In this document: positions 1-6,244 of the stretch, one piece after another
How the letters are laid out: the number at the start of each line of letters is the position of its first letter
How positions within the stretch are numbered: the first letter of the stretch is position 1
Assembly: GCA_002783525.1 (NCBI GenBank)
Contig: PFGS01000129.1
Location: forward strand, 1 to 6,596
Direction of reading: 5' to 3'
Origin: Ignavibacteriales bacterium CG12_big_fil_rev_8_21_14_0_65_30_8
Lineage (GTDB): Bacteria; Bacteroidota; Ignavibacteria; Ignavibacteriales; Ignavibacteriaceae
Length of the DNA stretch: 6,596 nt
Position numbers and translations under genes: made by a program
Notes under the pieces: generated by a model
What the model saw: the letters and a program-made list of their open reading frames with translations, nothing else
The model's database searches: none
What the model was told of the DNA's origin: nothing

Positions 1-310
1 TCAAAGCGGAAATCCACATCCAGAAAATTGATCCCGGGCCACCCACTACAATAGCCGTAGCAACACCTGCAATATTACCGTTTCCTACCATTCCTGATAA
101 AGCAGACATAAGCGCCTGATATGGAGAAATATTACCCTCACCTGTTGTTGTCTTAGATTTTTTTAATTCCCGAAATGCTTGAGTAAATTTTCCAAATTGT
201 ATCCCCTTTAAACGAAGTGAAAAATAGACACCACTTCCAAGAATGAACACCAGCATTTGCGGACCCCAAATAAAATCAGCTATATCTTTAATCAATTTAA
301 ATAAATCCAT
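1..310 (-). CDS. Sodium:alanine/glycine symporter (AGCS family), N-terminal part, runs off left edge
   Basis: This is the first 103 codons of an inner-membrane transporter that, by family knowledge, imports alanine or glycine driven by Na+ (or H+). I translated it from the ATG whose complement is at 308-310. It begins MDLFKLIKDIADFIWGPQML, and the first hydrophobic segment spans about residues 12-32. The diagnostic AGCS block follows: PYQALMSALSG at 63-73, GNGNIAGVATAI at 77-88, then GGPGSIFWMW at 90-99, matching the family pattern G-x-GN-x-x-GVA...GGPG...FWMW. The rest (family members are usually about 450-550 residues) lies outside the window. No Shine-Dalgarno sequence is visible before the ATG. 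The gene lies downstream of the HU gene on the same strand, but an intrinsic terminator separates them, so it probably has its own promoter. In the usual GTGN motif, Thr is replaced by Asn here. The family call is secure; the substrate is inferred. Confidence 0.93.
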   Translation of the reverse strand, partial: MDLFKLIKDIADFIWGPQMLVFILGSGVYFSLRLKGIQFGKFTQAFRELKKSKTTTGEGNISPYQALMSALSGMVGNGNIAGVATAIVVGGPGSIFWMWISAL

Positions 311-338
311 AAATAGGCTAAGATAAAATAAAATTAAA

Positions 339-368
339 TTTATAGTTTTTTAGTTAAAAAAATGGGAA
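339..368 (-). promoter_or_regulatory. Possible sigma70-like promoter for the symporter gene
   Basis: On the minus strand, TTCCCA (363-368, four of six matches to TTGACA) is followed after 18 bases by TATAAA (339-344, five of six matches to TATAAT), about 28 bases before the symporter ATG. It sits just past the HU terminator, where a separate promoter is expected. The surrounding sequence is very AT-rich, so a match of this quality can arise by chance. Confidence 0.25.
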
Positions 369-390
369 CTAATAATATACGGAAAGAATA

Positions 391-415
391 AAAAAAAGCC
401 CGCCAAAAGACGGGC
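391..415 (-). terminator. Intrinsic terminator of the HU gene
   Basis: Read on the minus strand, GCCCG and CGGGC form a GC stem that extends by a G-U and a C-G pair to seven base pairs around a TTTT loop (398-415). It is followed directly by seven Ts (391-397). It starts about ten bases after the HU stop codon. This GC-rich hairpin stands out in AT-rich DNA and has the classic Rho-independent form. It should insulate the downstream symporter gene from the abundant HU transcript. Confidence 0.9.
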
Positions 416-424
416 AATATTATT

Positions 425-757
425 TTATCTTTTTCTTGATTTAGCTTTCTTTTTAGGTGCAGCTTTTTTCTGACTAGGGAAAACAACATCTGCTGCAGTT
501 TTAGAAACTTTAAATTTTAATACCTTTTTAGCTGGTATTACCATTGTAGCTCCTGTTGCAGGATTTCTACCTATTCTTTTTTTTCTGTTTGCAACTTGTA
601 ATTTTCCTAAGCCTGGAAGTACAAAAGAATTTTTAGCTTCTTTGTATGCCAAAGTAGTAAGTTCGTTTAAAAATTCACCAGCTATTTTTTTTGTGGTGTT
701 TGTTTTTTTAGAAAGGTGAGATAAGATTTCCCCCTTTGTCATTGGTCTTGATGCCAT
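425..757 (-). CDS. HU-family DNA-binding protein with basic C-terminal tail
   Basis: A 110-residue histone-like protein of the bacterial HU/IHF family, which binds the minor groove as a dimer and bends DNA in the nucleoid. Residues 6-47 form the helical dimerisation part (MTKGEILSHLSKKT...). LPGLGKLQV at 47-55 starts the beta-sheet, and the DNA-binding arm carries RNPATG at 64-69, with the intercalating proline at 66. The C-terminal helix reads KVSKTAADVV at 83-92. The core is standard length (about 90 residues), followed by an extra tail of about 16 residues rich in Lys, Arg and Ala (KKAAPKKKAKSRKR). Whether it acts as HU or as a sequence-preferring IHF-like protein cannot be decided. The start is fixed by a good Shine-Dalgarno site, and an intrinsic terminator follows directly. 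It is monocistronic and divergent from the receptor gene. Confidence 0.95.
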   Translation of the reverse strand: MASRPMTKGEILSHLSKKTNTTKKIAGEFLNELTTLAYKEAKNSFVLPGLGKLQVANRKKRIGRNPATGATMVIPAKKVLKFKVSKTAADVVFPSQKKAAPKKKAKSRKR

Positions 758-763
758 TTTATG

Positions 764-771
764 ATCCTCTT
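764..771 (-). promoter_or_regulatory. Shine-Dalgarno site of the HU gene
   Basis: Minus-strand AAGAGGAT places GAGG eight bases before the ATG at 757. It supports this start over the internal Met at residue 6 and shows that this organism uses Shine-Dalgarno initiation for at least some genes. Confidence 0.75.
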
Positions 772-799
772 AATTAATGTGAAAGTTTATTACGTTTGA

Positions 800-828
800 A
801 AAATATATAATTAAAAATTAAAAACAAA
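800..828 (-). promoter_or_regulatory. Possible Bacteroidota-type promoter of the HU gene
   Basis: On the minus strand, TTTG (825-828) is followed after 17 bases by TATATTTT (800-807). This fits the Bacteroidota primary-sigma pattern (TTTG about 17-23 bases before TAnnTTTG) except for the last base. Transcription would begin near 793-796, giving a leader of about 36-39 bases that contains the Shine-Dalgarno site. The position is sensible, but the AT-rich context makes chance matches likely. Confidence 0.4.
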
Positions 829-849
829 CTATGTTTAGTCATCTTTTTA

Positions 850-881
850 TTTGTCTACATTCTAAGTGTTTGTTATATTTT
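850..881 (+). promoter_or_regulatory. Possible Bacteroidota-type promoter of the receptor gene
   Basis: TTTG (850-853), 20 bases, then TATATTTT (874-881) resembles the TTTG...TAnnTTTG promoter pattern. It ends only three bases before the proposed ATG at 885, so transcription would start at or next to the start codon and give a nearly leaderless mRNA. An alternative is TATAAT at 806-811, which lacks a convincing -35 box but would give a normal leader. Both are weak. Confidence 0.2.
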
Positions 882-884
882 TGT

Positions 885-2789
885 ATGAACAAAATTACCG
901 TTTTATTTTTAGGAGTGATATTTTTTTGTGCAGCCTCTACTGCTTTCTCAATATCCATTAAATCATTTCAGGATTCTTTAAATACAAAAAATATAAACGA
1001 TAGTACTGCTATAATTGATACATTAGTTCCCCTCCATACTTCTTTAATTGATGAAAACAGTTTTGTTATTACTAATAAGAATATCAATAAAATTGACTAT
1101 AGATACTTGGGTGATATTTTAAATAAATCTTCTTTTAACTATACACTTAACTTTGGATTTGTTGGTCAGCCAAACATCCCTATATTATATGGTGTTGGGT
1201 ACAATGGGATAAGTTTTTTGCAAGATGGAATATTAATAAACAACAGATATTCTAATTTTGCTGACTTAAATGATGTCCAATCAGAAATATTGGATTCTGT
1301 AGAAATAATAAATTATCCCAGAGGATTTCTTTACAGTTCAACAAACAATCTTGTTAGTGTAAATTTAATAAGTAAAGATTTTGTTTCACCTGTACCATAT
1401 TCAAAAATTAAATATTATCAAGGACCTGACGGAGAAGCTTTGGCTGATGTTTATTTTAATTCTATGATATCGAACAAAGTTAATTTTTCATTAGATATTA
1501 CAAACCGTAAAATGGACGATAAATACTTTAACACTAACTTTAGCTATTGGCAGGGAACATTCAAGATCAAATATTTAGCTTCAAATAGTTTAAATGTAGT
1601 TGCTTCTTATAATATTGAGAAATCAATAGTGGGAATGAATGGCGGAGTAGATATTGACAGCATTAAAATAATTACTCAAAATACAGACAGTTTGCTCTAT
1701 GATAATGTTTTTGCACCAGTCAATTTTGTTGATAGAAGTAAAGAATTCAGATTACAAAATTTTAATCTAAAGTTCTTGTATAAATTTTCAGATAACTTAA
1801 AAAGTACCCTATCTGCTTATTATAGATTCAGCAATGAAAGAATTGTCCAAACAAATGATTTGCCATTGCTAAATTCAACAAACAATGAAAAACTTTATGG
1901 GTTTATTTTAAATAATAAATATGAAAATGATTTATTTAATTTAAATCTAATTTCAGGCTATGAATCAGCCGATATAAATTCAGATTCAACACAAAATTCT
2001 TTTTTTTCTAACAGATCATTTCATACGGTAAATTATTTTACTTCAGTAATTTTTTCTTCAAAAATATTCGGTAAAAATATTGTACCCTCGGTGTTTTATA
2101 AATATCAGTATACAGGTACAAATAACTTCAATAAATCCAGAAATGGATATGGGGCAGATCTTACATTAATTTTTAATAAAAATACAAATTTATATATAGG
2201 TCTTTCTTCTGTTAAAAATGATTTCACTAACACCTTTGCAAAAAACTACGAAGGAAGAATAAATTATAAATATGATAATTTTAACATTAGTGGAGGATAT
2301 TTTTTCAGAAAAGATTATTATCAGCCTTTAAATATTTATACAACAAATATGTTTTATAATGAACAACAATCTTTAAAGGGTGTTTCTTTAATTTTTGATT
2401 TTTCTTTAGGCGATTTTATTATTGAAAGCAATGGAGAGTTTTATTCTACATCAAATTCCACAAATGATAACTTATGGGTTGTTCCTAAACAAATTATTAC
2501 AGCAGGGTTATATTATTATAGTTATTTGTTTAATGATAATATGTTATTAAAGGCCGGAGTTTTATTTACTCATAACGGAATTAGAAATATAGATTATAAT
2601 AATTTAACAACAGATACAGTGCCTTCATTTAGCAGAATTGATCTTACTATTTCCGGAATTATACAAAAAGTTGCTACTATTTATTTTACTTGGGAGAACC
2701 TGACAAATAAAAAATATTTTATTGTTCCATTTTACCCAATGCCGGAAAGGAATATACGGTTTGGTATATCTTGGGAATTATTTAACTGA
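885..2789 (+). CDS. TonB-dependent-receptor-like outer membrane protein (plug domain plus beta-barrel)
   Basis: A 634-residue outer membrane protein. The chosen ATG gives a clean signal peptide (MNKITVLFLGVIFFCAASTA, cleavage near residues 20-22). The frame stays open to an ATG at 831, but that adds 18 residues before the signal peptide and is less likely. After a linker of about 45 residues, residues 71-162 look like a TonB-receptor plug: YLGDILN at 74-80, GFVGQPNIPILYGVG at 91-105, FLQDGILIN at 111-119, DLNDVQSEILDSVEII at 127-142, then YPRGFLY at 144-150. The rest is rich in alternating aromatic, Asn and Ser strands typical of a barrel. It ends with a TBDR-like terminus, WENLTNKKYF at 603-612 and RFGISWELFN, with a final Phe-Asn instead of a terminal aromatic. 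I see no carboxypeptidase-like N-terminal domain and no certain TonB box. The ligand is unknown. No Shine-Dalgarno site is visible. The glycosyltransferase gene follows 22 bases downstream, so the two are probably co-transcribed. Confidence 0.82.
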   Translation: MNKITVLFLGVIFFCAASTAFSISIKSFQDSLNTKNINDSTAIIDTLVPLHTSLIDENSFVITNKNINKIDYRYLGDILNKSSFNYTLNFGFVGQPNIPILYGVGYNGISFLQDGILINNRYSNFADLNDVQSEILDSVEIINYPRGFLYSSTNNLVSVNLISKDFVSPVPYSKIKYYQGPDGEALADVYFNSMISNKVNFSLDITNRKMDDKYFNTNFSYWQGTFKIKYLASNSLNVVASYNIEKSIVGMNGGVDIDSIKIITQNTDSLLYDNVFAPVNFVDRSKEFRLQNFNLKFLYKFSDNLKSTLSAYYRFSNERIVQTNDLPLLNSTNNEKLYGFILNNKYENDLFNLNLISGYESADINSDSTQNSFFSNRSFHTVNYFTSVIFSSKIFGKNIVPSVFYKYQYTGTNNFNKSRNGYGADLTLIFNKNTNLYIGLSSVKNDFTNTFAKNYEGRINYKYDNFNISGGYFFRKDYYQPLNIYTTNMFYNEQQSLKGVSLIFDFSLGDFIIESNGEFYSTSNSTNDNLWVVPKQIITAGLYYYSYLFNDNMLLKAGVLFTHNGIRNIDYNNLTTDTVPSFSRIDLTISGIIQKVATIYFTWENLTNKKYFIVPFYPMPERNIRFGISWELFN

Positions 2790-2811
2790 TTTTATTTAAG
2801 CAAAAATTAAA

Positions 2812-4206
2812 ATGCTTATAACAGATAAAAAAAATATTCTCCTTTATGTTTTTATAGCTGGGCTGGTTACGGAATTATATTACATCGCATTCCTGATTTT
2901 CAGTGACAAGGACATACCACTTTATATGTTCATTTATCTTGAAACTTTTTTGATTATGATGTTAAGTTTTTACTTTGTAAAAAATTTGAAAGAGCCATCT
3001 ACTGAAAAAGAGAAAAAATCTAAACAAAATTCGCTTCTTGGTTTTATTTCAAAAATTACTAAAATTAAAGACACAGAATTATTAAAGCTGCCTCTGGTAA
3101 TAATCGGTTTTGGTTTAATATTCAGATTAACTTTGTTCCCTGCTGTTCCAACAACTTCAGATGATGTCTATAGATATTTGTGGGAAGGAAAAATATTAAC
3201 AGAAGGTCATAATCCCTTTACTACTGCTCCTAATGATTCATCCTTAATGCCTTTAAGAGATGGTAATTATTATAAAGTTACCTATAAAGATATCCCTGCA
3301 ATTTATCCACCTTTTTCACAGGTTGTTTTTGCTTTAGGTTCTTTTATAAAATATAATAGTGTAACGGCATTAAAGCTTTTATATTTTTTATGTGAATTAA
3401 TTACGCTTTTCTTTCTTTTAAAACTGCTTTACCTTAAAAAGAAAAATCTAAATTATATTATTTTATATTCCTGGCTTCCATTATGCACAATGGAATATTT
3501 TATAAATGCACATTTAGATCCTATTGGAATAATGTTTATGGTAGTGTTTATTTATTTTACTGAAAAAGACAGACATATTCTTTCGGCAATATCATTCTCT
3601 TTTGCAGTATTATCAAAATTATATCCGGTTATTTTATTTCCGATCATAATTAAAAAATTTGGATTAAAAAGATCATTCATTTTTTTATTATTATCCGTTG
3701 TTCTTATAACTACAATTTATTTACCGTTCTTAAATTGGAATTTTTCTACTTTTTCAGCACTAAGCAATTATCTTTCAAATTGGGAATTTAACGGTCCGAT
3801 TTATAATTTATTGAAATATATTCTTAATGATGGAGACTTTGTAAAAATAATTTGTGCCTCGGCATTTATAGCTAGTGTAGGTGTTATTTCAACATTTTAT
3901 AAAAATTTTACTAAAGCAGCTTATGGAATATTTATCTGTCTGATTATCTTTAGCGTTACTTTATATCCATGGTATTTGGGATGGATTGCAGCATTAAATC
4001 CGGTGTTTGCTTTTTACTCGGTAACAAGTTTATTGTTCACAATAAATTTTACAAACTTTACTCCTCTTGCTCCGGTTTGGAAGGAATATACGTTGGTATT
4101 ACTAATACAATATATACCGTTTTTTATTTTTCTGGTTTTAGATATATTCTGGCTAAGGAATAAAAAGAAAAAAGAACCAAAAGAAATTATATCTGTAAAT
4201 TTTTAA
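2812..4206 (+). CDS. Multi-pass GT-C-type glycosyltransferase (GT87/mannosyltransferase-like)
   Basis: A 464-residue integral membrane protein with roughly 11-13 hydrophobic segments (for example 8-30, 38-56, 93-111, 184-208, 286-305, 370-388, 425-447). The first large extracytoplasmic loop carries TTSDDVYRYLWEGKIL at 114-129, then EGHNPF at 131-136 and AIYPPFSQ at 163-170. An acidic pair (D117, D118) after an early TM helix, with the YRYLWEG and NPF signatures, is typical of polyprenyl-phosphate-sugar-dependent GT-C enzymes such as the DUF2029/GT87 and MptB-like mannosyltransferases. AHLDPIG at 233-239, LSKLYPVILFP at 267-277 and YPWYLGW at 385-391 also fit. By family knowledge it would move a sugar, often mannose, from a lipid carrier to an envelope glycan or lipid on the periplasmic side; donor and acceptor are not visible here. 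Start is the first ATG after the receptor stop, without a Shine-Dalgarno site. Residues 60-72 form a charged cytoplasmic linker. Its stop overlaps that of the convergent regulator gene. Confidence 0.8.
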   Translation: MLITDKKNILLYVFIAGLVTELYYIAFLIFSDKDIPLYMFIYLETFLIMMLSFYFVKNLKEPSTEKEKKSKQNSLLGFISKITKIKDTELLKLPLVIIGFGLIFRLTLFPAVPTTSDDVYRYLWEGKILTEGHNPFTTAPNDSSLMPLRDGNYYKVTYKDIPAIYPPFSQVVFALGSFIKYNSVTALKLLYFLCELITLFFLLKLLYLKKKNLNYIILYSWLPLCTMEYFINAHLDPIGIMFMVVFIYFTEKDRHILSAISFSFAVLSKLYPVILFPIIIKKFGLKRSFIFLLLSVVLITTIYLPFLNWNFSTFSALSNYLSNWEFNGPIYNLLKYILNDGDFVKIICASAFIASVGVISTFYKNFTKAAYGIFICLIIFSVTLYPWYLGWIAALNPVFAFYSVTSLLFTINFTNFTPLAPVWKEYTLVLLIQYIPFFIFLVLDIFWLRNKKKKEPKEIISVNF

Positions 4207-4919
4207 AGACTTAATTTATCTTTAAACTTTGAAGCCTGCCTTCTTGAAACTTCAATTTTGTGATCGCCTTTTAATTTAACAAGCAATCCGCCGTTAAGCC
4301 AAGGTTCAATGTTTAATATCCATTTAAGGTTGATAATATGTTTTCTGTTAGCTCTGAAAAAAGTTCTGTTGTCTAATCTTTCATCCAGATAATTTAATGT
4401 TCGTAATATAAGTGGTTTATTATCTTCAAAATAAAGTCTTACATAATTTCCTTCTGATTCAAACAAACGAATACTGGATAATTTAACGAACCAGCATCTT
4501 TCACCGTCTTTTACAAATATCTGATCTTCTTCTTTTAAAACACTGCCCAATTGTTCTTCCATTGATTCTTGATTTCTCAATAAAATTTTATTTATTGTTT
4601 CCTCAAGTCTTTGTGGTTCAATTGGTTTTAGGAGATAATCAAGTGCATTATATTCAAAAGCTTTTAGTGCATATTCATCATAAGCAGTGGTAAAAATTAC
4701 AGTAGGAACTGTATCCAAACTTTCCAAAAGATCAAATCCGTTTTTACCTGGCATTTGTATATCTAAAAAAATTAGTTCAGGTTTTAACTCTTCAATTTTC
4801 TTGACTGCCTCCTCAACATTTTTTGCTTCACCAATTATTTCAATATTTTTATGCGGTGTTAATAATCTGCGTAGCTCAACTCGAGCCAAGCGTTCGTCAT
4901 CGATAATTATTGCTTTCAT
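4203..4919 (-). CDS. LytTR-family two-component response regulator
   Basis: A 238-residue response regulator with a receiver domain (about 1-118) and a LytTR DNA-binding domain (about 133-237). The receiver has the acidic pocket D7-D8-E9 (IIIDDERLAR), phospho-acceptor D53 in FLDIQMPGKNGFDLL (51-65), T77-T78 in VIFTTAYDEYAL (74-85), and K98 in DYLLKPIEP (94-102). All catalytic positions are intact. The output domain shows IFVKDGERCWFV (134-145), FESEGNYVRLYF (153-164), FRANRKHIINL (188-198) and EVSRRQASKFK (223-233), the standard LytTR core. By family knowledge it binds short direct repeats upstream of target genes once phosphorylated by the adjacent kinase. Its ATG overlaps the kinase stop as ATGA, and a strong Shine-Dalgarno site lies inside the kinase 3' end, so the two are translationally coupled. 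The length is normal. Targets cannot be read from this window. Confidence 0.96.
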   Translation of the reverse strand: MKAIIIDDERLARVELRRLLTPHKNIEIIGEAKNVEEAVKKIEELKPELIFLDIQMPGKNGFDLLESLDTVPTVIFTTAYDEYALKAFEYNALDYLLKPIEPQRLEETINKILLRNQESMEEQLGSVLKEEDQIFVKDGERCWFVKLSSIRLFESEGNYVRLYFEDNKPLILRTLNYLDERLDNRTFFRANRKHIINLKWILNIEPWLNGGLLVKLKGDHKIEVSRRQASKFKDKLSL

Positions 4920-6028
4920 TTTTTATCTCCTTCAATTGGAATTACTATCTTTGCTAAAACTATTTCTTCAGTTTCATTTTCAATTGTAAATTTTGCTTTA
5001 TCACCATAAATAAGGTTTAATCTGTGTTTAGTATTTTTTATACCAAATCCTTTTGATCTTTTTAATGCTTCATCTTCAAAATATCCTGTGTTCCTAATTT
5101 CTATTATTAGATTTGAATTTGTTAAGTTTGTACTTATATGTATTTCCCCACCGTGCTCTCTGTTTGATAATCCGTGTTTAATCCCATTTTCAACTAACGT
5201 TTGAATCATCATCGGAGGAATTTCTATTTTATTTGTTGCTTCATCAACATCAATTTTATATTTAAGTCTTTCTTCATATCTGATCGATTCTAATTTTAGA
5301 TAATCGTTTACAGTTAAAATTTCATCTGCTAAAGAAACTGTTTCTATGTGTTCTTTTTTTAATGAATATCTTAAAATGTTTGAAAGATAAGTAACTGCTG
5401 TTTGTGCATTTTCCGGATTTTCTCTAATCAAAGCTCTTATACTATTTAGTGCATTAAAAATAAAATGAGGATTTAATTGTGATTTTAAAGTCTTTAATTC
5501 ATAATCTTTAACTGCAGCTTCCCATATCAAAGCTTCAACTTCTACTGCTTTATAGTTTTCAAAAAAGTGAACTGAAAAATAGATCAATTCCCAGACTAAA
5601 ATTATTCCGGTTAAATTGAACAAACTCCAGATAATGTTGCCAATTTTCATTTCGTTAAAGTGAGTATATCCAATAAAGTATGAAATTGTTAAAATAATTA
5701 GATATAATATTGTCCCTAATACAAAAGACGATAAAATAGTTCTTGGTATAATTTTTTTTAAGGAAAGTTTGAGCCATTTTCTTTTTATTGTATAATATCT
5801 AAAGATATGAGTTAAACATACACCTGTAAAACCCATATATAAAGTAGTTGTAAATCTTTGCCACGTAAAATGTCCAAACAAAGAGATCATACTTATGTTA
5901 AAGATTACAAAAATTGACCAGCCAGTTATCTGACTTACCCAGTAAATTTTATTTCTGGAGTGTTTAGTCTTTTTAGTAAAATTATTATTTGAGTTATAAC
6001 TATCTCTTATTTCATCATTATTATTCAT
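4916..6028 (-). CDS. LytS-type membrane sensor histidine kinase (His_kinase/HATPase_c)
   Basis: A 370-residue kinase. The hydrophilic, Asn-rich N-terminus (1-27) is followed by about four membrane segments (near 30-50, 60-76, 95-121 and 131-155) with only short loops, so there is no large periplasmic sensor domain. A short helical linker (156-180) leads to the His_kinase core, LKSQLNPHFIFNALNSIRAL at 181-200, with phospho-acceptor H188. The ATPase part has an N-box, LVENGIKHGL (278-287), and glycine motifs RNTGYF (312-317) and KGFGIKNTKHRLNLIYG (326-342). This is the LytS/YehU class, which pairs with LytTR regulators; the next gene is exactly that. The signal is unknown; the four-helix membrane part could sense membrane state or a lipid-soluble cue (inference). 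The start has only a weak upstream GGAAAT, and a good promoter lies 27 bases further upstream. The stop overlaps the regulator start by four bases. Confidence 0.95.
   Translation of the reverse strand: MNNNDEIRDSYNSNNNFTKKTKHSRNKIYWVSQITGWSIFVIFNISMISLFGHFTWQRFTTTLYMGFTGVCLTHIFRYYTIKRKWLKLSLKKIIPRTILSSFVLGTILYLIILTISYFIGYTHFNEMKIGNIIWSLFNLTGIILVWELIYFSVHFFENYKAVEVEALIWEAAVKDYELKTLKSQLNPHFIFNALNSIRALIRENPENAQTAVTYLSNILRYSLKKEHIETVSLADEILTVNDYLKLESIRYEERLKYKIDVDEATNKIEIPPMMIQTLVENGIKHGLSNREHGGEIHISTNLTNSNLIIEIRNTGYFEDEALKRSKGFGIKNTKHRLNLIYGDKAKFTIENETEEIVLAKIVIPIEGDKK
4927..4932 (-). promoter_or_regulatory. Shine-Dalgarno site of the LytTR regulator, inside the kinase gene
   Basis: Minus-strand AAGGAG lies seven bases before the regulator ATG and is embedded in the kinase codons for its final Glu-Gly-Asp-Lys-Lys. 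This is the strongest ribosome binding site in the window. It suggests the regulator can be initiated efficiently in addition to coupling through the ATGA overlap. Confidence 0.8.
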
Positions 6029-6054
6029 AATTTTTTATTTCCATTTTCTCAATC

Positions 6055-6083
6055 AATATAATCTATAAACAGATGCTCATCAA
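6055..6083 (-). promoter_or_regulatory. Sigma70-like promoter of the kinase-regulator operon
   Basis: On the minus strand, TTGATG (6078-6083, four of six matches to TTGACA) is followed after exactly 17 bases by TATATT (6055-6060, five of six matches to TATAAT). Transcription would begin near 6048, giving a leader of about 20 bases before the kinase ATG. The spacing and position make this the best promoter candidate in the window, though it is a visual call in AT-rich DNA. Confidence 0.5.
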
Positions 6084-6215
6084 TTAATAATAAAATTAAA
6101 TTAGGATTGAAATGTAGCTTAGAGGTTATTCACCGATGAAAATTTTATTGCGAACGGTTAAAAAAAATGATAAGTGGAAAAAAGAGCTATAGTTTGAGAA
6201 AGAATTAAAAATGCA

Positions 6216-6244
6216 AAAGCTCCGTAAATCATTAACGGAGCTTT
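6216..6244 (-). terminator. Terminator hairpin downstream of rseP
   Basis: A perfect 10-base inverted repeat, AAAGCTCCGT (6216-6225) and ACGGAGCTTT (6235-6244), encloses a nine-base loop. It lies 12 bases after the rseP stop on the minus strand. The minus-strand transcript continues TGCATTTTT, so the U-tract is interrupted by GCA but still present. In the plus direction the hairpin is followed by As, which argues against a plus-strand terminator. Confidence 0.75.

Noticed and set aside
831..884. Upstream ATG at 831 as the start of the receptor-like gene
   Set aside because: It would put 18 residues, including two Cys, before a clear signal peptide, and the region overlaps promoter-like sequence. 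The ATG at 885 gives a standard signal peptide.
924..929. Lipobox-like Cys in the receptor signal peptide
   Set aside because: The residues before this Cys (Ile-Phe-Phe) do not fit the lipobox, and a beta-barrel of this class is not expected to be a lipoprotein.
3969..4163. 64-codon plus-strand open frame inside the glycosyltransferase gene
   Set aside because: It lies wholly inside a well-supported membrane protein gene in another frame, has no ribosome site and encodes no recognisable motif.
4202..4226. Inverted repeat TTTAAAGA / TCTTTAAA at the convergent gene ends as a bidirectional terminator
   Set aside because: The eight-base stem is nearly all A/T and weak, it lies mostly within the regulator coding sequence, and no proper U-tract follows on either strand.
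4687..4989. 100-codon plus-strand open frame opposite the LytTR regulator and kinase end
   Set aside because: It is antisense to two secure genes with intact motifs, and its Ser-rich sequence is what the reverse strand of such codons gives.
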